From assembly GCA_944387285.1 (NCBI GenBank), contig CALXEH010000025.1, positions 1 through 33,519 on the forward strand: a stretch of DNA of 33,519 nt. Reading direction: 5' to 3'. This DNA comes from an uncultured Oscillospiraceae bacterium (GTDB lineage Bacteria > Bacillota > Clostridia > Oscillospirales > Oscillospiraceae). Below are positions 6,463-16,060 of this stretch, in pieces (the stretch's first letter is position 1; every line of letters starts with the position of its first letter). The notes under the pieces were generated by a model. The model had not been told where the DNA came from. It saw only the letters and a list, made by a program, of their open reading frames with translations, and searched no databases. A program made the position numbers and the translations under genes.

Positions 6463-9400
6463 TCATTCCCAGTCCTGCATGAAATAGGTGCTGAGGGCCA
6501 CGGCTTGTTCGTCGGAGGACCAGTCGGCTCTTATGGTCAGCTGCCACTGTTCGCCGCTGCCGTCCCGGAAGCTCAGGCCGAACTGCGGCGCGTCGCCCGG
6601 GAAAGTTGCCCAGAGTATGACGGGCGTGTTCGGCGAGAGCTCCGCCGTCTCAAAATACGTCTCCGTCACGGTGAAATCCGTATATGACGGCTCGAGCCTC
6701 ACGAACTTGAAGTCATAGAGCGGCTCGCGCGCCGAGAGCAGCAGCTTCCAGGCGTACTCCTCCTCGCTCGGGCCGTACTCGGGCAGCTCGCCCAGGCCCT
6801 CGAGCACCTCATCCGCCGCCATGCACAGCATGACCGGCATCCAGCCGCGCTCTGTGAACGCCGCACGCACATAGCTTCGCGCGCTCTCGCGCCCCAGCGC
6901 CTCGTTCGGGCCCAGGAACAGTTCGGACGTCAGGAAGCGGTAGTCGAAGCTGCCGTCCGCAGCTGTTTTGACGGCGAAATAAGTATCCTGCTCATAGCCC
7001 GCGACACGGCCCTCGGCATCGACATACATGCCGCCCGCCAGAGGCACCGTCGTCACGTCGCCCTGCGGGATGTAAGCCGCGTCCCAGGCGTAGACCTCAT
7101 AGCGGACGTCGGTGCTGCCAAAACTGTCCATCAGCTCGAAGCGGGTCAGCTCGTAGCCCGAGAAGGCGTGGCTGCCGTCCGTCTTTTCGGCGCTGCGCAC
7201 GGTCTCCTCCGCGCGGGCCTCGATGATGTCCCGGTACTTCTCAAGGTTTTCCGCCTCCAGGGCAAGATCCGTGGAGCAGCTGTTCCGGACGAGCCAGTAT
7301 AGCTCGCTGTCCTCAAATACGCCTTCCCTCGTTCCGGCCTTGGTCTCGTACCGCACGGATACGGCGTCTTCCTCTGCCCCGGCCCGCAGCACGAGGCGCT
7401 CGGCCCCGGAACCGTTTTTGTCAGTGAGGTAAGCCGTCAGGCTGCACCAGGCGTCGAAGCTGGCTGCGTCGAGCGCCGTCTGGTTTGCCGCTGCGGCATT
7501 GAGGGCCAGGGCAAGCTGCTCCGCCGTCAACTCACCGGGGCCTTCACAGGCAAGGTATTCGATGTCCGCCGCCCTGATAGTGGACATGAGCTCAGCAAGG
7601 GACATGGCTGACCAGGACTCGGACGTATATTCCTCCCACTGTTCCTGAAGCTGCGCGCGCAATTCGTCGGAGCTGATGTCGAGGTCAAATGTCAGCATGT
7701 TCAGCAGAACCTTCTGCTGGTCTTCCGGCACATCGTGGAATGCGGCGGCAAACTCGGCTGGAGCGTATTCATACAGCTGTACCAGGTGATAGCCGTAGGC
7801 CTCGGCAAGCGCTCCGTCCAGGCTCTGAGTGTTGTTCAGGCAGGCGGTCATGACGTCGTAGTCCGTCTTGGCGTGCTCGAAGAGCTCATCCATGAGCTCA
7901 AAGCAGGCGTCGTAATCAAATTTATCGCAATAGTGCGCCCAGTCGAGGTATCGCAGCAGCGCGCCGCCGTAGTAGTCGCTGAAGACCGTCCCCGCGTCCA
8001 GGTCGTGTATGAGCTGCGCGGCAAAGAGCGAGTACAGGGCGTAGTTGTCGCCGGGATAGCTGTAAAACCAGCCGTTGGACTGCCAGACACCGCAGCCGTC
8101 GCCGGCCATGCCGAGGCTCAGCACCGTGCCGTCGGCGCGCTCCAGCCTCATGACCGAGGCAAAGCCGCACTGCGAGGGGTAGGTGGCGCTCGAGGATGAG
8201 AGGATGCGCTCTATCTCGGCGAGCTCGGCCTCGTCCGTCAGCGTTGCGGTCCCGCCGTAAAACTCGAACGTCGCAGAACGCAGGTCGTGGATGTCCGCGG
8301 GCGATACATGCCCGGAGACGCCTAAGGAGTCCAGCATCTCATCCAGCAGCTCGCGCAGGGGCGCGGCGTCGGCGGCGCTTATTAGATAGTTCTCGTCCAG
8401 ATCAGAGAGCGAGCCGTCGGTATTGAAGTACAGCTTCTGCCCGCCGTACACGATGAACTGGCCCAGCAGATACGCGCCCTCGCTGACGTAGCTCCCGCTC
8501 CGGGCCTTGGAAACAGCCTCGTCCAGCAGCCCGCGCCACTCGTCCTGGGCCTCGGGCGCATAATAGGCGGGCGTTTCCGGGGAAAGCCCAGTCAGTGTCA
8601 CGGCGATGTTGACTTTGCCCTCAACGTACTGATCCGACCAGGGCGGCGCCTGCTCCGGGTCGCGCAGGGCCTCGATATAGGCGATGGCCTCGGTGAGCAC
8701 CAGGCGGCGTTCCTCGCTGATGTCCGGCTGTTTGAGCTGCTCCTGCATGTACTCTATGGCGCAGTTGCCGTAGAAGGCTATCATGGCATAGGCCATGCTG
8801 CGCGTGCCGCCCGCTTCCTCGACGGCCGCGCCGCTTTCCACGAGTTCGGACAGGTACGGCTCTATCGCCGCCGCCACGTCGGCGCCAAGGGCCGGCACAG
8901 CCTCTTCAAAGCAGCGCATGGCCAGCGGCAGGCCGCTCCGGGCGCGCTGCTCGCTCAGGCGCTCCAGCGCCGCCTGTGGAAACCTCTCTTCGAGCTCCGG
9001 ATCGTTATAGTCGCCGTCCTCCGGCATCCAGAACGCCTCCTGCGTCCAGCCGCCGTCCTCGCCCTGCCTGAGCGTCAGCGACATCGGCGTGAGCACCTCG
9101 GCCGCGATGTCCAGCGTCCTGTCCTCCCCAAGCTCGAAGACGATGACACATGAGTTTACATAAAACGTCGTATCCTCAGCCAGCAGCAGCTCGCAGCTCG
9201 CGGCGAGGTACTGGCCCCGGCCCGCCTCGAGGCCGGTGTTGGCAGCGATGAAATCATCTATATCCGCCGGCGCCGGCTCCTTCTCCTGTGCGCCCGTGAA
9301 GGTGCAGCCGGTAACGATGACGGCGGCGAGGATGAAGATCACGACCGCGTAGACCGCAGTCTTCGGCCTCTTGGCTATGAGCCGTATGCGCTCCTTGAGG

Positions 9401-10272
9401 CCGCTTTTTCCGCAGTTCATGGTCGTCGCCGTGCGCAGGAGCGTGGCGGGCTTTTCGCAGGCGGTCTCGATGAGCGTGCGCCCGTAGGCCGCGCGCTCGG
9501 CTTCGCCCAGGCGCTGTATCGTCGCCTCGTCGCAGGCCAGCTCCGCGTCCCGCCTCGAGAGCGCCGCCGCCAGCCAGACCAGCGGGTTGTACCAGTGCAG
9601 CACCAGGCAAATGCAGCGCAGGACGGCCCAGATATGGTCGCCGTGGCGGTGGTGAGTCAGCTCGTGCTCCACGCTGTGCCGGAGCGCCGCGGCATCCTCC
9701 GCCGCCTCGCGCGTCACATAGACTGCCGAGCCGAATAAACACGGCGTCTCCACCGCGTCCGTGACGTACACCGGCAGCCTGCAGGCATATTCCATGCGCT
9801 TTCGGCTCCGCACCAGCCGCGCACGGAACACGAGGTTCGTGCCGATGAACCACAGCGCCATCGCAGCCATGCCGCCGTACCAGACGTATTGCAGGATATC
9901 CGACAGCGTGACGGGCGTGCCCGTCTCGGCCTTCGCCGCCTCGACCTGCGCCTCGTACTCTGCCACATTCTGCTCGTACTGCGTCTCCCGCTCCGCCTCA
10001 GGCAGCGCCGGGTCGGGCTCGGAGATGGAGATATCGGGCAGCTCGTAGTTTACATAAGTCACGACCTGTTCAGAGATCTTCGTGTCTGCCTCGTGCACGA
10101 CGTTCTGCACGCTGACCTTCGCCGAGCCGATATTCAGCGGCACGAGCAGGCGCAGGAGCACGATGAGCCACACAGCGTATTGCAGCCTCGGGCTGATACG
10201 CCCGCGCAGGGCGCGGCGCAGGAGCGCTGCTGCGAGGATGAGCACCGAGGAGGAAACTATCCACTCAAGCAC
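6463..10272 (-). CDS. BlaR1/MecR1-type M56 sensor metalloprotease with a giant extracellular domain
   Basis: This 1269-aa membrane protein follows the BlaR1 plan only at its N-terminus. There are TM segments near residues 5-20, 30-50 and 128-150, then a cytosolic M56 protease domain with HELTHH (HExxH, His203/His207), the downstream RRDAELACDE motif (Glu244 as third zinc ligand) and a further TM near 305-322. The outer part of about 940 residues is far longer than the roughly 250-residue penicillin-binding sensor of BlaR1 and shows none of its SxxK/SxN/KTG pattern that I could find, so beta-lactam sensing is not supported. GTG at 10272 was chosen because it overlaps the blaI stop as GTGCTTGA and has GGAGG 8 nt upstream. 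A VTGC lipobox-like motif closes the last TM. Likely role: sense an unknown extracytoplasmic signal and cleave the BlaI-type repressor. Confidence 0.9.
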   Translation of the reverse strand: MLEWIVSSSVLILAAALLRRALRGRISPRLQYAVWLIVLLRLLVPLNIGSAKVSVQNVVHEADTKISEQVVTYVNYELPDISISEPDPALPEAERETQYEQNVAEYEAQVEAAKAETGTPVTLSDILQYVWYGGMAAMALWFIGTNLVFRARLVRSRKRMEYACRLPVYVTDAVETPCLFGSAVYVTREAAEDAAALRHSVEHELTHHRHGDHIWAVLRCICLVLHWYNPLVWLAAALSRRDAELACDEATIQRLGEAERAAYGRTLIETACEKPATLLRTATTMNCGKSGLKERIRLIAKRPKTAVYAVVIFILAAVIVTGCTFTGAQEKEPAPADIDDFIAANTGLEAGRGQYLAASCELLLAEDTTFYVNSCVIVFELGEDRTLDIAAEVLTPMSLTLRQGEDGGWTQEAFWMPEDGDYNDPELEERFPQAALERLSEQRARSGLPLAMRCFEEAVPALGADVAAAIEPYLSELVESGAAVEEAGGTRSMAYAMIAFYGNCAIEYMQEQLKQPDISEERRLVLTEAIAYIEALRDPEQAPPWSDQYVEGKVNIAVTLTGLSPETPAYYAPEAQDEWRGLLDEAVSKARSGSYVSEGAYLLGQFIVYGGQKLYFNTDGSLSDLDENYLISAADAAPLRELLDEMLDSLGVSGHVSPADIHDLRSATFEFYGGTATLTDEAELAEIERILSSSSATYPSQCGFASVMRLERADGTVLSLGMAGDGCGVWQSNGWFYSYPGDNYALYSLFAAQLIHDLDAGTVFSDYYGGALLRYLDWAHYCDKFDYDACFELMDELFEHAKTDYDVMTACLNNTQSLDGALAEAYGYHLVQLYEYAPAEFAAAFHDVPEDQQKVLLNMLTFDLDISSDELRAQLQEQWEEYTSESWSAMSLAELMSTIRAADIEYLACEGPGELTAEQLALALNAAAANQTALDAASFDAWCSLTAYLTDKNGSGAERLVLRAGAEEDAVSVRYETKAGTREGVFEDSELYWLVRNSCSTDLALEAENLEKYRDIIEARAEETVRSAEKTDGSHAFSGYELTRFELMDSFGSTDVRYEVYAWDAAYIPQGDVTTVPLAGGMYVDAEGRVAGYEQDTYFAVKTAADGSFDYRFLTSELFLGPNEALGRESARSYVRAAFTERGWMPVMLCMAADEVLEGLGELPEYGPSEEEYAWKLLLSAREPLYDFKFVRLEPSYTDFTVTETYFETAELSPNTPVILWATFPGDAPQFGLSFRDGSGEQWQLTIRADWSSDEQAVALSTYFMQDWE

Positions 10273-10648
10273 CGTCTTTCGCCTCCAATCCGCGCAGAAG
10301 CTCGTACAGCTCATCTATCTCCTCGCGCGAGAGGGCCTGTTTGCGCGTCATGGCGCTCAGCATCAGGCTGACGCTGCCCTTGTACACGCGGCCCAGGAAA
10401 TCGCGCGTCTCGCTCACGGCGGCGTCCTCGCGCGAGGCCAGCGGGCGGTAGACCTTCACCCCGCCCTCAGTCTCGCCCGAGACGGCGCCCTTGGCCTCCA
10501 GCCGCCCGAGCAGCGTCAGCACCGTGCTCCGGCTCCAGCCGCAGCGCCCGCGTAAAAGCTCCGCCGCCTCCCGGCCCGTCAGCCCGCCGCGCTCCCACAG
10601 CGCGTCCATCACGCTCCACTCCGCCTCGGTCAAGCTCATATGTGCCAT
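10265..10648 (-). CDS. blaI: BlaI/MecI/CopY-type transcriptional repressor
   Basis: The 127-aa protein has the winged-helix N-terminus of the family (LTEAEWSVMDALWERGGLTGREA, then GWSRSTVLTLLGRLEAKGAV) and a helical C-terminal dimerisation part (ISREEIDELYELL-like end). BlaI proteins bind dyads of the TACAnnTGTA kind as dimers and are inactivated by proteolysis after signalling from the partner BlaR1-type protease. GGAGG lies 7 nt before ATG 10648. The stop overlaps the start of the sensor protease gene by 8 nt, so the two are translationally coupled. Two matching dyads sit in its own promoter, which implies autoregulation. The symbol denotes the family; the inducer here is probably not a beta-lactam. 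Confidence 0.93.
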   Translation of the reverse strand: MAHMSLTEAEWSVMDALWERGGLTGREAAELLRGRCGWSRSTVLTLLGRLEAKGAVSGETEGGVKVYRPLASREDAAVSETRDFLGRVYKGSVSLMLSAMTRKQALSREEIDELYELLRGLEAKDGA

Positions 10649-10661
10649 GGCTCCGCCTCCT

Positions 10662-10709
10662 GTCTACGTTTGTAAACTCAGTGTACCAGCTTTGTCTACA
10701 CTTGTCAAC
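10662..10709. promoter_or_regulatory. blaI promoter with two BlaI-like operators in a divergent region
   Basis: On the minus strand TTGACA (10708-10703) and TACACT (10685-10680) are 17 nt apart, a near-consensus sigma-A promoter for blaI. Two 16-bp copies of GTCTACnnTTGTnAAC lie at 10662-10677 and 10694-10709, 32 bp apart start to start, about three helical turns. Each is an imperfect dyad of the BlaI type. One covers the -35 hexamer and the other lies just downstream of the -10. A weaker plus-strand promoter (TTGTCT 10692-10697, TATATG 10714-10719) for the response regulator would overlap the right-hand operator, so both directions may be repressed together. Confidence 0.75.
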
Positions 10710-10772
10710 AGCATATATGTCATAATTCCGACACATGTGCGTGCTATTCTGGCCTCAAAGGGAGGGATGGAC

Positions 10773-11441
10773 ATGGGCCGCGTGCTCATTGTGGAGGACG
10801 AGGCGCGGATACGGGACATCGTGCGCGACTATTTCGTGAGCCACGGTCTCGACTGCGACCTTGCGCGAAACGGCGCGGAGGCGCTCGACCTGCTGCGCGA
10901 CAACGACTACGACGCGATACTGCTCGACGTGCTCATGCCGGAGCTGGACGGCTTTTCGGTCTGTGAGGCGGTCAGGCGCGCCAGCCGCGTGCCGATACTG
11001 TTCCTGACGGCGCTCGGCTCGGAGCGGGACGTGCTGCGCGGCTACGCGCTCGGCTGCGACGACTATGTGACGAAGCCCTTTTCGCTGGCCGTGCTGCTGG
11101 CAAAGACGGAGGCGCTCATCCGGCGCGGCGGAGGCGGGGACGAGGCGGGCCTCATCGCCTGCGGGGCGATAGCGCTCGACACGGGCGCGCGCTCCTGCAC
11201 CGTGTCGGGCGAGCCGGTGAAGCTCGCGCCGCGGGAATACGAGCTGCTCTGCTGCCTCATGCGCAACCGCGGCCGCGTACTCAGCCGCGAGCAGCTGCTC
11301 GACCGGGTCTGGGGCCTCGACTTCGAGGGCGGCGACCGGGCCGTGGACGCGCGGATACGGAGCCTGCGCGCCGCGCTCGGCGAGGCCGGCGGGCAGATAA
11401 AGACCGTTTTCAAGTCCGGCTACAGGCTGGAGGAGGTGTGA
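10773..11441 (+). CDS. OmpR/PhoB-family response regulator
   Basis: The 222-aa protein has a receiver domain with acidic pocket EDE (8-10), phospho-acceptor Asp52 (LLDVLMPELDG), Thr79 and Lys101 (DDYVTKPFS). It is followed by a winged-helix DNA-binding domain (LAPREYELLCCLMRN, VDARIRSLRAAL, FKSGYRLEEV). ATG 10773 was preferred to ATG 10767 because GGAGGG at 10761-10766 abuts the earlier codon and is 6 nt from the later one. It is followed by the partner kinase at a 2-nt spacing, and it diverges from the blaI gene. Target genes cannot be told from the sequence; the divergent BlaI/BlaR1-type pair is the nearest candidate. Confidence 0.93.
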   Translation: MGRVLIVEDEARIRDIVRDYFVSHGLDCDLARNGAEALDLLRDNDYDAILLDVLMPELDGFSVCEAVRRASRVPILFLTALGSERDVLRGYALGCDDYVTKPFSLAVLLAKTEALIRRGGGGDEAGLIACGAIALDTGARSCTVSGEPVKLAPREYELLCCLMRNRGRVLSREQLLDRVWGLDFEGGDRAVDARIRSLRAALGEAGGQIKTVFKSGYRLEEV

Positions 11442-11443
11442 AC

Positions 11444-13228
11444 ATGGGTTTGACAAGACCGCGCAGGCTGCGGCGGAGGATAGCCCTGCCGCTGTTTCTG
11501 GCCTTCGCCATACTCTGGCTCGGCTGCATGGCCATGCTCACTGCCGCCGCCAGGGACGAGCTGGAGCTGAAAGTGAACTCGACCGTAAATAACCTGCGGC
11601 GCGACCTTCAGACCGAGTTGGAGCTGCACCTCGAGCGGCTCGAGGGCGACAGCGCCGAGTATGCCGGGGACTATCTGCGCTCTAACCTCAGCTGGGATTC
11701 AATGAGGCTGACGGGCATCGGCGAGAGCGCGATGGCCCTGCTGGTAAGCGACGGGGAGGGCGGACAGTTCCGCAGCCAGCTCGCCTGGGGCAGCGGGTAC
11801 GAGGACGGGTTCAGCACGGGCCGGCTCTGGTACTTCTGGCTCGACGAGGGCCTGGACGACGAGGGACAGCTGGCCTTTGCGCGCTGGCTGACGGACATGG
11901 GCGCGTCCTCTGCTTTGACGCTCGACGCGGACGGCACGACCGCCGTGAGCCCGTCATCCCTGCTCGGCTGCACCGCGCGCGTGACCGGCTTTGCGCGCGA
12001 GGGATACTCGCTGGACGTGCGGAAGATAGAGATAGTGGACCCGGACGGGGAGCTTGCGGCCTCCTTCGAGACGTCCATGCAGGGCGTGGAGCCGGTCACG
12101 GTAGAGCTGAGGTACCTCCAAGCGGCCAGCGTGCTGCTGCCGGCGTCAAACGGCGAGGGATACCCCGGCTCCGCCATGGAGCGCAGGCTGGAAAACTTCC
12201 GCGAGGCCCAGGCGATAATAGACCGCGACCTGGCCGGCGAGGCGCGCAGTGTGTTGAAGGGCGGAGGCAGTTTGAGAAGCAACGTGAACAGCAGCGGCAT
12301 GACGAGTCTGATATCGGCGCAGACCGAGTTGGGCCGGGCTGCGGTGGAGAGCGAGCTGTTCACGTACCCGAGCACTTTTATACTGTCGGCCCTGGTTGCG
12401 CTGGGGCTGGCGGCGTATCTCTCGTGGAAGGTGACGGGGCCGGTGGAGGAGCTCTGCCGGGGCGCTGAGTCCGGCCGCTGCGCGGAGGACGGGCCGGTGA
12501 CGGAGCTGAACGCGCTGGCGTCGGCCTTCAACGTCGCTCAGGCGCGGCTGGCGGGCCAGCTCGAGCGCGAGCGGGAGTTCACGCGCTCGGCGGCGCACGA
12601 GCTAAAAACGCCGCTGGCCATCCTGCGCACCCACGCCGAGGCCCTGCGCGAGGACATAGACGCGGGAAAGCGCGGGCAATATCTGGACATCGTGCTGGAC
12701 GAGAGCGACCGCATGACCCGGCTTGTGGCGCAGCTGCTCGAGCTGTCGAGGTTCGAGTCGGGCGCGCCGGCGGCGAAGGAGCCTCTGGAGCTGGACGCGC
12801 TCGTGCGCGAGGTCTGGGAACCCCTCGGGCTTGCGGTGCGGCAGCGCGGACTGAGGCTCACGCTGGAGCTGCAGCCGGTGCGCCTCGAGGGCGACCGCGA
12901 GCGACTGAAGCAGGCCGTCGGGAACCTCGCCTCGAACGCCCTGCGGCACTGCGCGGCGGGCGGCGAGATCCGCGTGGGCCTGCGCGCCGAGGGCGGCGAG
13001 GCGGTGCTGACGGTGTACAACGACGGCGAGCAGATAGCCGGGGAAGACCTGCCGCATCTCTTCGAGGCCTTCTACCGCGGCGACAAGTCCCGCAGCCGCG
13101 AGAGCGGCGGCACGGGCCTGGGCCTTGCGATAGCCCGCGCCGCGGCAGAGTCCCACGGCGGCCGCTGCGAGGCCGAAAACCGCGGCCGCGGCGTCAGTTT
13201 CCGCATATACCTGCCCCTCGGGCACTGA
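11444..13228 (+). CDS. Membrane sensor histidine kinase, partner of the OmpR-type regulator
   Basis: The 594-aa kinase has TM1 near residues 14-34, an extracytoplasmic sensor region of about 275 residues and TM2 near 310-328. Next come a HAMP-like linker, HisKA with SAAHELKTPLA (His385) and a HATPase_c domain with N-box NLASNALRHC, a DLPHLFEAFYRGD motif and GTGLGLAIA. AGGAGG overlaps the end of the regulator gene and is 7 nt from ATG 11444; an in-frame GTG at 11438 lies too close to it. The sensor region has no domain I can name. It phosphorylates the upstream regulator by family logic. The gene ends 33 nt before a bidirectional terminator. Confidence 0.93.
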   Translation: MGLTRPRRLRRRIALPLFLAFAILWLGCMAMLTAAARDELELKVNSTVNNLRRDLQTELELHLERLEGDSAEYAGDYLRSNLSWDSMRLTGIGESAMALLVSDGEGGQFRSQLAWGSGYEDGFSTGRLWYFWLDEGLDDEGQLAFARWLTDMGASSALTLDADGTTAVSPSSLLGCTARVTGFAREGYSLDVRKIEIVDPDGELAASFETSMQGVEPVTVELRYLQAASVLLPASNGEGYPGSAMERRLENFREAQAIIDRDLAGEARSVLKGGGSLRSNVNSSGMTSLISAQTELGRAAVESELFTYPSTFILSALVALGLAAYLSWKVTGPVEELCRGAESGRCAEDGPVTELNALASAFNVAQARLAGQLEREREFTRSAAHELKTPLAILRTHAEALREDIDAGKRGQYLDIVLDESDRMTRLVAQLLELSRFESGAPAAKEPLELDALVREVWEPLGLAVRQRGLRLTLELQPVRLEGDRERLKQAVGNLASNALRHCAAGGEIRVGLRAEGGEAVLTVYNDGEQIAGEDLPHLFEAFYRGDKSRSRESGGTGLGLAIARAAAESHGGRCEAENRGRGVSFRIYLPLGH

Positions 13229-13261
13229 GCTTGCATACGCGCCCTGCCGCCCGGCAAATGA

Positions 13262-13291
13262 AAAAAGCCCCGTCTTTCGACGGGGCTTTTT
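13262..13291. terminator. Bidirectional terminator between the kinase gene and rpsU
   Basis: AAAAAGCCCCGTC (13262-13274) pairs perfectly with GACGGGGCTTTTT (13279-13291) around a TTTC loop. The A and T runs make it work on both strands, closing the plus-strand two-component operon and the minus-strand rpsU, which ends only 2 nt away. Confidence 0.95.
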
Positions 13292-13293
13292 CA

Positions 13294-13479
13294 TCAATAG
13301 TAGCGCTTGTTCTTGTTCTTGCGGGCGGCTTCGGATTTTTTGCGGCGCTTTACGCTGGGGCTCTGGTAGTACTCCTTCTTCCTCAGGTCGGCCAGGACGC
13401 CGGCTTTGGCGCAGCTGCGCTTGAAACGCTTGAGCGCGTTATCGAGCGACTCGTTTTCCTTAACGTAGATCTCAGACAT
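13294..13479 (-). CDS. rpsU: Small ribosomal subunit protein bS21
   Basis: The 61-aa basic protein begins [19 protein letters not shown] and has the bS21 pattern [18 protein letters not shown], then a Lys/Arg-rich tail. It is part of the 30S subunit and helps early initiation steps. ATG 13479 is chosen over an upstream in-frame start because the family begins here and GGAGGGAGGG lies just before. It has its own consensus promoter and shares a terminator with the convergent kinase gene, so it is expressed apart from the leuS operon upstream. Confidence 0.97.
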   Translation of the reverse strand: MSEIYVKENESLDNALKRFKRSCAKAGVLADLRKKEYYQSPSVKRRKKSEAARKNKNKRYY

Positions 13480-13543
13480 TCTATTCCCTCCCTCCAAAGA
13501 CACCTTGCGGCGCTGTAGGGGCGATTAACCCGTTAGCATAAGC

Positions 13544-13572
13544 ATTATAAATTCTTCGAGCGCCGATGTCAA
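13544..13572 (-). promoter_or_regulatory. Consensus sigma-A promoter of rpsU
   Basis: On the minus strand TTGACA (13572-13567) and TATAAT (13549-13544) both match the consensus exactly with a 17-nt spacer. It lies between the leuS stop and the rpsU start, so rpsU should be made at a high level independent of read-through. Confidence 0.92.
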
Positions 13573-13579
13573 GCAAAAC

Positions 13580-16000
13580 TCACTTGGAGGGCTTCACGAT
13601 AATGTTTACCAGCTTATCCTTTACCACTATCGTTTTCACTATGGCGCAGCCGTCAGTGAACTTCTTCACCCTCGTATCCGCCAGGGCGGCCTCCACCGCC
13701 ACGGCGTCTTCGCAGCCCGCGGGGACGACGACCGTGCCGCGCAGCTTGCCGTTTACCTGCACCGCGATCTCCTTCTCCTCGTCGAGCGTCTTGGCCTCGT
13801 CGTACTCCGGCCAGCTCTGGCTGCTCGCAAGGCCATCAAAGCCCTGTATCTCCCAAAGCTCCTCCACTATGTGCGGGGCAAAGGGGCTCAGCAGCGTCAG
13901 GAAGGTCTTCATGTCGCCGCGGCTCGGCGCGCTCTCGTAGAACTGGTTCGTCAGCGTCATCATCGCCGCGATCGCCGTGTTGAACTTCATGTTCTCTATG
14001 TCGTCGCCGACCTTCTTTATCGTCTTGTGCATGGCCTTCTCGTTCGCCTTCGAGTAGCCCTCGCCGCCCTCGATGCGCTTCTCCGCCAGGGCCCAGACCC
14101 TGTCCAGGAAACGCTTGCAGCCCTTCACGGCGCTGTCAGACCAGGGCGCGGCCTTCTCAAAGTCGCCGATGAACATGATATACAGCCTCAGCGTGTCGGC
14201 GCCGTACTGCTCCACGATGTCGTTCGGGTTTATGACGTTGCCCCTCGACTTCGACATCTTCTCGCCGCCCTCGCCCAGGATCATGCCGTGGCTCGTGCGC
14301 TTCTGATACGGCTCCTTCGTCGGCACCACGCCGATGTCGTACAGGAACTTGTGCCAGAACCGGCTGTACAGCAGATGCAGCGTCGTGTGCTCCATGCCGC
14401 CGTTGTACCAGTCTATCGGAGACCAGTAGTCTATGGCCTTCTTCGAGGCCACTGCCGTGTCGCACTTCGGGTCCATATACCTGATGAAATACCAGCTCGA
14501 GCCGGCCCAGTTCGGCATCGTATCCGTCTCGTGCTCGGCAGGGCCGCCGCACTTCGGGCAGGTGCACTCCACCCAGTCGCGCATGTGCGCCAGCGGGCTC
14601 TCGCCCGTGTCCGTCGGCTCGTAGCTCTTCACGTCCGGCAGCAGCAGCGGCAGGTCCTCCTCGTTCATCGGCACCCAGCCGCACTTCGGGCAGTTGATTA
14701 TCGGGATCGGCTCGCCCCAGTACCTCTGCCTCGAGAACACCCAGTCGCGCAGCTTGAAGTTGACCTTCTCGCGGCCCAGGCCCTTCTCCGCCAGCCACTT
14801 TATCATCGCCGGGATGGCAGCCTTGACGGTCATGCCGTCCAAAAAGCCCGAGTTCACCATGATGGCGCTCTCGTCCTTGGAGACGTACGCCTCCTTCGTC
14901 ACGTCGCCGCCCTTGACCACCTCGATGATGGGCAGGCCGAACTTCTCCGCGAACTCCCAGTCGCGCTGGTCGTGGCCCGGGACGGCCATGATGGCGCCCG
15001 TGCCGTAGCTCGCCAGGACGTAGTCGGACAGGAAGATGGGTATCTCCTCGCCGTTCACCGGGTTTATCGCGCGCACGCCCTCGATGACGACGCCCGTCTT
15101 CTCCTTGTTCAGCTCCGTGCGCTCAAAGTCGGACTTCTTCGCCGCCTCGTGCTGGTAGGCGCGTACGGCGTCCATGTTGCTGATCTTGTCCGCCCACTTC
15201 TCTATGAGCGCGTGCTCCGGGCTCATGACCATGTAGGTCGCGCCGAAGAGCGTGTCAGGCCGCGTGGTGAACACGCACATCGTGTCGCCCGCCGTGGTGG
15301 CGAAGTCCACCTCCGCGCCCGTCGAGCGGCCTATCCAGTTGCGCTGCTGTATCTTGACCCTCTCGATATAATCCACATCGTCCAGGTCGTCGAGCAGCCT
15401 CTGGGCGTACTTCGTGATGCCCAGCATCCACTGGCTCTTTTCCTTCTTGATGACCTCGCCGCCGCAGCGCTCGCACACGCCGTTCACGACTTCCTCGTTC
15501 GCCAGCACTATCTTGCAGCTCGTGCACCAGTTCACGGGCATCGACATCTTGTACGCCAGGCCCTGCTTGTACATCTGCAGGAATATCCACTGCGTCCACT
15601 TGTAGTAGTCCGGGTCGGTGGTGTCCACGACCCTGTCCCAGTCGAAGCTGTAGCCGAGCATCTGCAGCTGGCTCGTGAACCTGGCTATGTTCCGCTTCGT
15701 CACGTCGCGCGGGTGCATGTGGTTCTTTATCGCGTAATTTTCCGTCGGCAGGCCGAAGGCGTCGAAGCCTATCGGGAACATGACGTTGTAGCCCTGCATC
15801 CTGCGCTTCCTCGCCACGATATCCATCGCCGTGTACGGCCTCGGGTGGCCGACGTGCAGGCCCTCGCCCGAGGGATACGGGAACTCGACCAGCGGATAGA
15901 ACTTGGGCTTCTCCTTGTCGCCCGTGACCGCCTTGAAGGTCTTGTTCTCAAGCCAGTAGTTCTGCCATTTCTTTTCTATTCTCGAAAATTCGTATGCCAT
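13580..16000 (-). CDS. leuS: Leucyl-tRNA synthetase
   Basis: This 806-aa class I aminoacyl-tRNA synthetase charges tRNA-Leu with leucine. Visible motifs: the HIGH-type HVGH at 49-52 ([13 protein letters not shown]), KMSKS at 581-585 ([11 protein letters not shown]), zinc-binding cysteine pairs CTSCK...CERCGG and CPKCG...CPKCGG, and an editing insert with [13 protein letters not shown] and [16 protein letters not shown]. Length is normal for the bacterial form. GGGGAGAGCAGG precedes ATG 16000. It is the last gene of the long minus-strand operon, 60 nt after rsfS, and is followed by rpsU on a separate promoter. Confidence 0.98.
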   Translation of the reverse strand: MAYEFSRIEKKWQNYWLENKTFKAVTGDKEKPKFYPLVEFPYPSGEGLHVGHPRPYTAMDIVARKRRMQGYNVMFPIGFDAFGLPTENYAIKNHMHPRDVTKRNIARFTSQLQMLGYSFDWDRVVDTTDPDYYKWTQWIFLQMYKQGLAYKMSMPVNWCTSCKIVLANEEVVNGVCERCGGEVIKKEKSQWMLGITKYAQRLLDDLDDVDYIERVKIQQRNWIGRSTGAEVDFATTAGDTMCVFTTRPDTLFGATYMVMSPEHALIEKWADKISNMDAVRAYQHEAAKKSDFERTELNKEKTGVVIEGVRAINPVNGEEIPIFLSDYVLASYGTGAIMAVPGHDQRDWEFAEKFGLPIIEVVKGGDVTKEAYVSKDESAIMVNSGFLDGMTVKAAIPAMIKWLAEKGLGREKVNFKLRDWVFSRQRYWGEPIPIINCPKCGWVPMNEEDLPLLLPDVKSYEPTDTGESPLAHMRDWVECTCPKCGGPAEHETDTMPNWAGSSWYFIRYMDPKCDTAVASKKAIDYWSPIDWYNGGMEHTTLHLLYSRFWHKFLYDIGVVPTKEPYQKRTSHGMILGEGGEKMSKSRGNVINPNDIVEQYGADTLRLYIMFIGDFEKAAPWSDSAVKGCKRFLDRVWALAEKRIEGGEGYSKANEKAMHKTIKKVGDDIENMKFNTAIAAMMTLTNQFYESAPSRGDMKTFLTLLSPFAPHIVEELWEIQGFDGLASSQSWPEYDEAKTLDEEKEIAVQVNGKLRGTVVVPAGCEDAVAVEAALADTRVKKFTDGCAIVKTIVVKDKLVNIIVKPSK

Positions 16001-16060
16001 TTTCCTGCTCTCCCCTTTTATAATTTCAAACCGCAGGCCCCTTTGACCCGAGCGCGAGGC

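Noticed and set aside
6463..10648. A true beta-lactamase inducer system (blaR1-blaI)
   Set aside because: The outer domain has no penicillin-binding motifs and no beta-lactamase gene is present.
10491..10772. An N-terminal extension of the response regulator of about 94 residues
   Set aside because: It would run through the blaI 5' end and the promoter region; the receiver domain starts normally at 10773 with a good ribosome site.
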